Source: Paragordius varius
Taxonomy: Eukaryota > Nematomorpha
NCBI GenBank assembly: GCA_964247055.1
Contig: OZ176056.1
Location: 806,001 to 870,000 of the forward strand
Reading direction: 5' to 3'
Length of the DNA: 64,000 nucleotides
Below, one piece after another: positions 59,011 to 64,000 of the stretch (the first letter of the stretch is position 1; each line of letters begins with the position of its first letter). Both the position numbers and the translations under genes were made by a program. The notes under the pieces are model-generated. The model saw only the letters and a program-made list of their open reading frames with translations. It did no database searches and was not told where the DNA came from.

Positions 59011-61515
59011 ATATAGAAATATTTGACTAAAATAATATTTTTAAGAATTGGTAAAAAACAATATTTTATATTAAATAGATATATTTATAACTTTAATCAG
59101 ATTTTTCTTAAATTATAAAATGTTGTATTTATTATTATGATTTATTTTTTCAATTTCCCGGGCTGTAAAATTTTTGGAGGGGCGCATATAAAAAATAACC
59201 ATATATATATATATATATATTGGGGTAATCACTGAAAAAATATTATAAAAAAATTTGCAAAAAGCATTTGAGGGCATTTTAAATCGAGCCTAGGATTTCT
59301 TTTATTATTAAAAAATAGATATACCATAGACATAGAGTGTTAATATCATAAGTTATTTTCTTTTAAGAATAATGTATTTTTATTCAATAAAATCACCATT
59401 TTCGACTTAAATACTAAATATAACCTGGCAGAACAAATTATTTCATTATTTTCATTTTATATAATAAGAAATAAAATAATTTCTATTCCTAATTTCAACC
59501 TTGACATCCAACTGTTATTTCCTATTAATCCATTTAAAAATACCATTTGTAACCTTGATTTTTGGGATTTTATTAATATACATTTGTTAATACAGATAGA
59601 AGAGTATATAATTCTATTTATATATATATATCGTTTTATAAAAAATCTTTAATTGTAATACAAAGGTAATATTAGTTTTTTGACAATCTCGCGTGGATTC
59701 GTTTCTATATATGAGATAATACAATATCCTGATGGGTTCTGAACCCCATATAGGAAAATAATTTAAAAATTACAATTTATTAGTTTTTATACTAAAGAAA
59801 AGCGTGATACCTTGACTTTTTAGTCATTTATAAGGAGTTTTTTTGAACACAAAATAGCATAAGTCATCTCTACAAATAATTTTTTATACAAACTTTATAA
59901 TACCAAAATAGCGGGCTGTGTTTTGAGTTTACGATTTTATCGTTTCTTCATATAAAAGCTTTATTTTTAAATGACAGAGCATAATTTGAAAACATTTTAA
60001 TCCCGATATCCAAGTATCCTCAAAAAAATCAGATTTTAAATAAATAAGCCTATTCCTATCAAGATTTTAGATAAATTTCCATGTGAAAATTGATGGCTAG
60101 AATTTTTTGAATAAATTGTCGTTTAGGTATTATGGTGAAGTGCTTAAAATGAAATCCGTTTCTATGTGAGAATGGACGGGATGGAATATATTCCTGTCTT
60201 GATAAAAACTAATATATTCTAGACTTTTTCCCTAATAAATATATATACATATAATATAAATGATTAATTTATTTTTAATGCAAAAAAATGTGTAATTTTG
60301 TGGTTCATTTTTTATTATTCTGTAACAATAGAGCACTGATATAAGAAATATGGATGCATACAAAATAAATAAATTAATATTCATAAAATGACACATTGAC
60401 AAGCCTACTTAATGAGTTGTTTCTTAAAAGCACACCAATCTGAAAAAACCTCTGTATTTAGATTGAGTTTAGGTATTAATAATAATTTTTGAAGAGAGCG
60501 CCATTATAAAAAAAATTAAGTTTTTTACTATGGACACCAAAATCTAAAATACATTTTCTTTACAAAGGAGCTGAAATTTTAAAGGTTATTTTACCATTTC
60601 AAATATATAATTTTAAATTTCAATTTTTATTCAGTTGTAATATATAAAACCATATTTTTTGGTTAATTGCGTTTTTTACTACTTTGTTGCAAACATACAT
60701 TTTAAGGTTGTTTTTGAACAGTGATGACTGAAAAAATTCAATCATAACAAGTGTCAGACCGAATATTTTAGCAAATATTACCAAAAACATACGAATTACA
60801 GTTTATTTGTTTAAGCTGCTGGTTGAATGTTAAAATTTTATTGATCTCAAAAAACTTTTTATATTTAATACTTTCATTTACGTTGCGTTAAATTAATACT
60901 TTTCCTAAAGTGATACGCCCTATTTATACCCCAAAAATTTAAAATATATGTTTTTGGATATAATTAATTATTATAATTTTTATACGATTTTTAAGCGATT
61001 TTTTATTCCCTAACAGTCTACAACCTTCTTATGTGTAAAAAATAATACTTTATATTTATACTATATAGCTAAAAAACACCGCGCATTTCTTATATCTATA
61101 AACGGTGAATACCAATGCCAGATTTATATTATGCACTATTTTATTTGTACAATTGAAAAATTTTTCCCATTTTTTTAACCATTTTTTAATTACTTTTTAA
61201 TTTTTATAGATTTAAATTTTCCCCGATAGATATAAAATTTGTAAAAAAAAATATAAATAGATTTTTTTTGACGAATTGGTTTATTTTTTTAATATTTTAC
61301 GATATTTTTTAAAATTCCAAATTATTTTAAAATGTTTATTCCAATGATATGGCTCCTTACGACAGTATTTGATAATATTAAATAATATTTTTTATATATT
61401 AAGATAATATATACCTTAAAAATTTATATAGATTTTTTTCCGAACTATAATTAATTTATTCCACCGAATTTAATTATAAAAGTTACATTATTAGAGATAT
61501 TTTTGTATTGATTTT
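59011..61515. other. Intergenic, upstream of hyaluronidase
   Basis: A (TA)n run lies at 59,199-59,222, next to a G+C-rich scrap (CCCGGGCTGTAAAATTTTTG, 59,158-59,180) like a hAT end. No gene seen. The signal-peptide exon of hyaluronidase is expected near the right side but was not identified. Confidence 0.45.
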
Positions 61516-61520
61516 TTTAG

Positions 61521-64000
61521 ATATTTTTTGACGGAAATTTCGCTTCTAATTTACACACAGATATTGAGTTTCAAGTAATATGGAATTCACCCACTCAAGT
61601 TTGTTCCGAAAGGTTTGAGAAAAGTTTTATATAATATTAATTAAAACTAAATTTTATATTCGCCACAAAAATTATTTTTAGCATAAATATAGATTTCAAC
61701 AAAGTTTATATCATCGCTTTAGTCGTAAATTTTATAATTGGGTTCAAAATTTTGGGTATTTGAAACCGCATTCCTTTTTAAACAATAAAGACTTTTAAAA
61801 AAGGTTTTTCATAAATCCTAAAACCAAATGATATATAATTGCCATATAATTGCAATGAAATTAAAATCATTGGAGTTTCCGCTCCAAATTTAGGCATTAA
61901 AGCGGGATTCCATTTCTAAACATGTCTTAAAACTTTAAAAGTAGAAATTATACGGACAAAACGTAAAAATATAAAGACAAATATTTTGTTTTAAAAGAAT
62001 CACACTTTTTTGAACCTTAATTTTAAGTTATTAAGTTACAATAAATAAAAATTGTTTTACTAATATACATATCAATTTCATACTTTTCTATTAAAAACAA
62101 CGAATCAATTATAATCAAAATCAAGATTAAAAAGTATGGTTGTCTTTTAAAAAAAATATTTATTTTTATATTTTTAGGTTTTGTTCGTATTCTAATTGCA
62201 ATTTTTACTGTATATTATCAGATATGGGAACGATTTAAACCTTGGCAAATATGGCATCCGAAGTAATGTTAAAGAGTCCTGGAGAGGTCATTTAGTAAAT
62301 TGCTTATACATAACACAATGTGGAATGTGGCCACGTATATTACAAGATAGAAAAAACGATCAAAATAAGCATCAACTAATCAATGGAGGAATCCCACAGT
62401 TAGGAGACTTATCTGCGCATTTACAAACGCTTGAAAAGCATTTAAATCAACACATGCCAGACGCAAATTTTTCGGTATTTCAATCCCTTTTTACTTTGAA
62501 AACCCAAACAACTCTTTTTTTATTCAAGAAAAAACTAAATATTTTTTGAAACAGCAGTATGACTAAGTATACATTGCTAGTTTTTTTTGTTAGATATTGC
62601 CAGATAGTATATTCAGCAAAGAGCAAAATAGTATTGGCTTATATTTTTTTCACTGTTGTATAACATTAGTCAAAAATAATTTATTTGCTGTTGATATTTA
62701 ACGAAAAACTAGCTATATAACTCACTTGAACTGTATAAAAGGACAACATTATAAAACATTCTTTTTACCAAAACAAATCTGTCTTTGTGTTTTTATAAAA
62801 AACATTTAGTAATACAACTCATTTTTTGTAAAGAAATAGAAACTATTGCGTGAAATATAGTGTTTTATAAAAGAAATTGCATTATAATGTTGTTTTTGAA
62901 TAAAAAAATGGCAAATCCGTGTATGTAATTAATTTTGAACATAATCACCTTGAATAATAATTATATTTAAAACATTTTATATTGGCTGCCCCAAGTCAGA
63001 TTTTAATGAAAAGGTATTTAAATTAAATTTATTCTAAAGAATGAAATATTCTTTTATATATCCAATATTCTAACATTTATTGTTAGTCAAAAATATTTTA
63101 ATTTTTTAGATATATTGAGATGATTTGGTCATATTATAAAGCGCATATATAAACAATTTATTTGATCCATATATTGACATTTATAGGGATTGGGTGTTTT
63201 AGATATGGAGGAATATGTCCCATGGTTCAATAATTTAAATTTCGGACCCTATATGAAGTATTGGGTAATATATGTAAAATTATAAATTTATTTTTTAAAT
63301 TAATTTGCTCCTTAACTAATTTATACTTGTAATGCATGATTTTTTAAAAAATTAAAATATTCTTTATATATTTATAGAACCTTTCGATTGAAACCATCAA
63401 AAATGAGTATCCAACAATTCAAGATCGTTATATAATTAAACAATATGCCGCGCGTGAATATGAAAAAAGTATAAAAACCTTCCTGACCCAAACTTTAGAT
63501 AGGGCAAAGGCAGCCCGAAAAAATGCTCACTGGGGATATTGGGGTTATCCTTTTTGTGCACGGTAATATTAGATGTTTATTTTAATTTTTGAATTTACGT
63601 GAACTTTTGTTAATGGCTTACGATGAAATCTATATATTTTTATTTATATTACTAAAGATAATGGAATATTTGCATTTTTGGTTTACTGATTCGTAATATT
63701 TTTATGATATTTCAAACTTTGTACAAAACAAAATTATTTAATACCGTTTCTTATTATTATATGATAATTTTTAAATTTTCATGATTAAAATGAAATAATT
63801 ATAATCTTCTAAAACTGTCATTTATTAAAAAGTGTTTCGTAAAATAATTTTTTTAATATTCTCATTATTTGGTAGAACGTTTATGGATCTCCAATGTGAA
63901 AACAAATTACAAAATCTTAACAATGCAATCTATTGGCTTTGGGCCGAATCAGCTGTTTTATATCCTTCCCTGTATTTAAATCGCCGGGCCATACCTGACA
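61521..64000 (+). CDS. HYAL: Hyaluronidase (glycoside hydrolase family 56), 5' part
   Basis: Hydrolyses hyaluronan; secreted or lysosomal, and a spreading factor in venoms and saliva. Exons: 61521-61612, 62222-62474, 63187-63264, 63378-63562 and 63876 to the edge; phases 2,0,0,2 fit. The first gives FQVIWNSPTQVCSERF, the family's mature start (FKVIWNVPS.. with Cys). The second gives LGKYGIRSN and INGGIPQLGDLSAHL. The third holds the catalytic DxE motif as VLDMEEYVPWF, corresponding to Asp111/Glu113 of bee venom hyaluronidase. Later exons give WGYWGYPFC and LYWLW-like YWLWAESAVLYPSLYL. A signal-peptide exon should precede 61,521. The C-terminal third, including the last disulfides, is beyond the window. 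Confidence 0.95.
61937..62210. repeat. MITE family 1 copy filling hyaluronidase intron
   Basis: GTAGAAATTATACGGACAAA, ACGTAAAAATATAAAGACAA left; GCAATTTTTACTG right, adjacent to TA. It ends about 11 bp before the exon starting 62,222, so the acceptor region is largely element-derived. Confidence 0.88.
62475..63186 (+). other. Hyaluronidase intron, nothing else seen
   Basis: A+T-rich intron between the second and third exons. No MITE or exon was recognised. Confidence 0.6.

Overview
The window is nuclear DNA from an animal. It is extremely A+T rich by eye and intron-rich, and it is crowded with short inverted-repeat (MITE-like) elements. Gene identity comes from conserved protein segments lying in spliceable exons with GT..AG borders and matching phases. 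The organism cannot be fixed from the sequence. It is an invertebrate metazoan. A gene built from phase-symmetric micro-exons, together with very short introns (22 nt in one conserved gene, 32-47 nt in the micro-exon gene), recalls the micro-exon genes of parasitic flatworms, but this is an analogy and not proof of taxonomy.

Layout. 1-6.8 kb (minus strand): 5' half of a G-protein-coupled receptor kinase of the GRK4/5/6 (Drosophila Gprk2) type. Six exons cover the N-terminal helix and the RGS-homology domain; the kinase domain lies off the left edge, and a ~200-bp satellite array fills the edge-side intron. 7.4-8.75 kb: a dispersed repeat and a decayed LTR-retroelement pol fragment. 10.3-18.3 kb (minus strand): three paralogous genes for secreted, dibasic-cleaved His/Arg-rich peptides. 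18.3-23.7 kb: no gene seen, with two palindromic MITEs. 23.8-33.3 kb (plus strand): dyskerin (pseudouridine synthase, 13 exons seen) with an intact intronless CHMP5 gene nested in its third identified intron. 34.4-41.5 kb (minus strand): succinyl-CoA ligase alpha subunit (8 exons seen), tail-to-tail with dyskerin, with a LINE fragment and a 1.25-kb inverted-repeat element in its introns. 41.5-44.4 kb: an unassigned less A+T-rich patch and a possible small two-exon gene. 44.9-50.0 kb: two hAT transposons with perfect 8-bp target duplications, one inserted inside an older hAT remnant. 50.2-57.8 kb (minus strand): an unrecognised gene of about 30 exons, most of 8-45 bp and nearly all phase 1/phase 1. 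61.5-64 kb (plus strand): a hyaluronidase gene running off the right edge.

The recognised genes are ordinary housekeeping or signalling functions: ribosomal/telomerase RNA pseudouridylation, ESCRT-III, TCA cycle, GPCR desensitisation and hyaluronan cleavage. The two novel loci are the His/Arg-rich peptide family and the micro-exon gene. Two large MITE families recur across the window, and several copies sit against or inside splice-acceptor regions.
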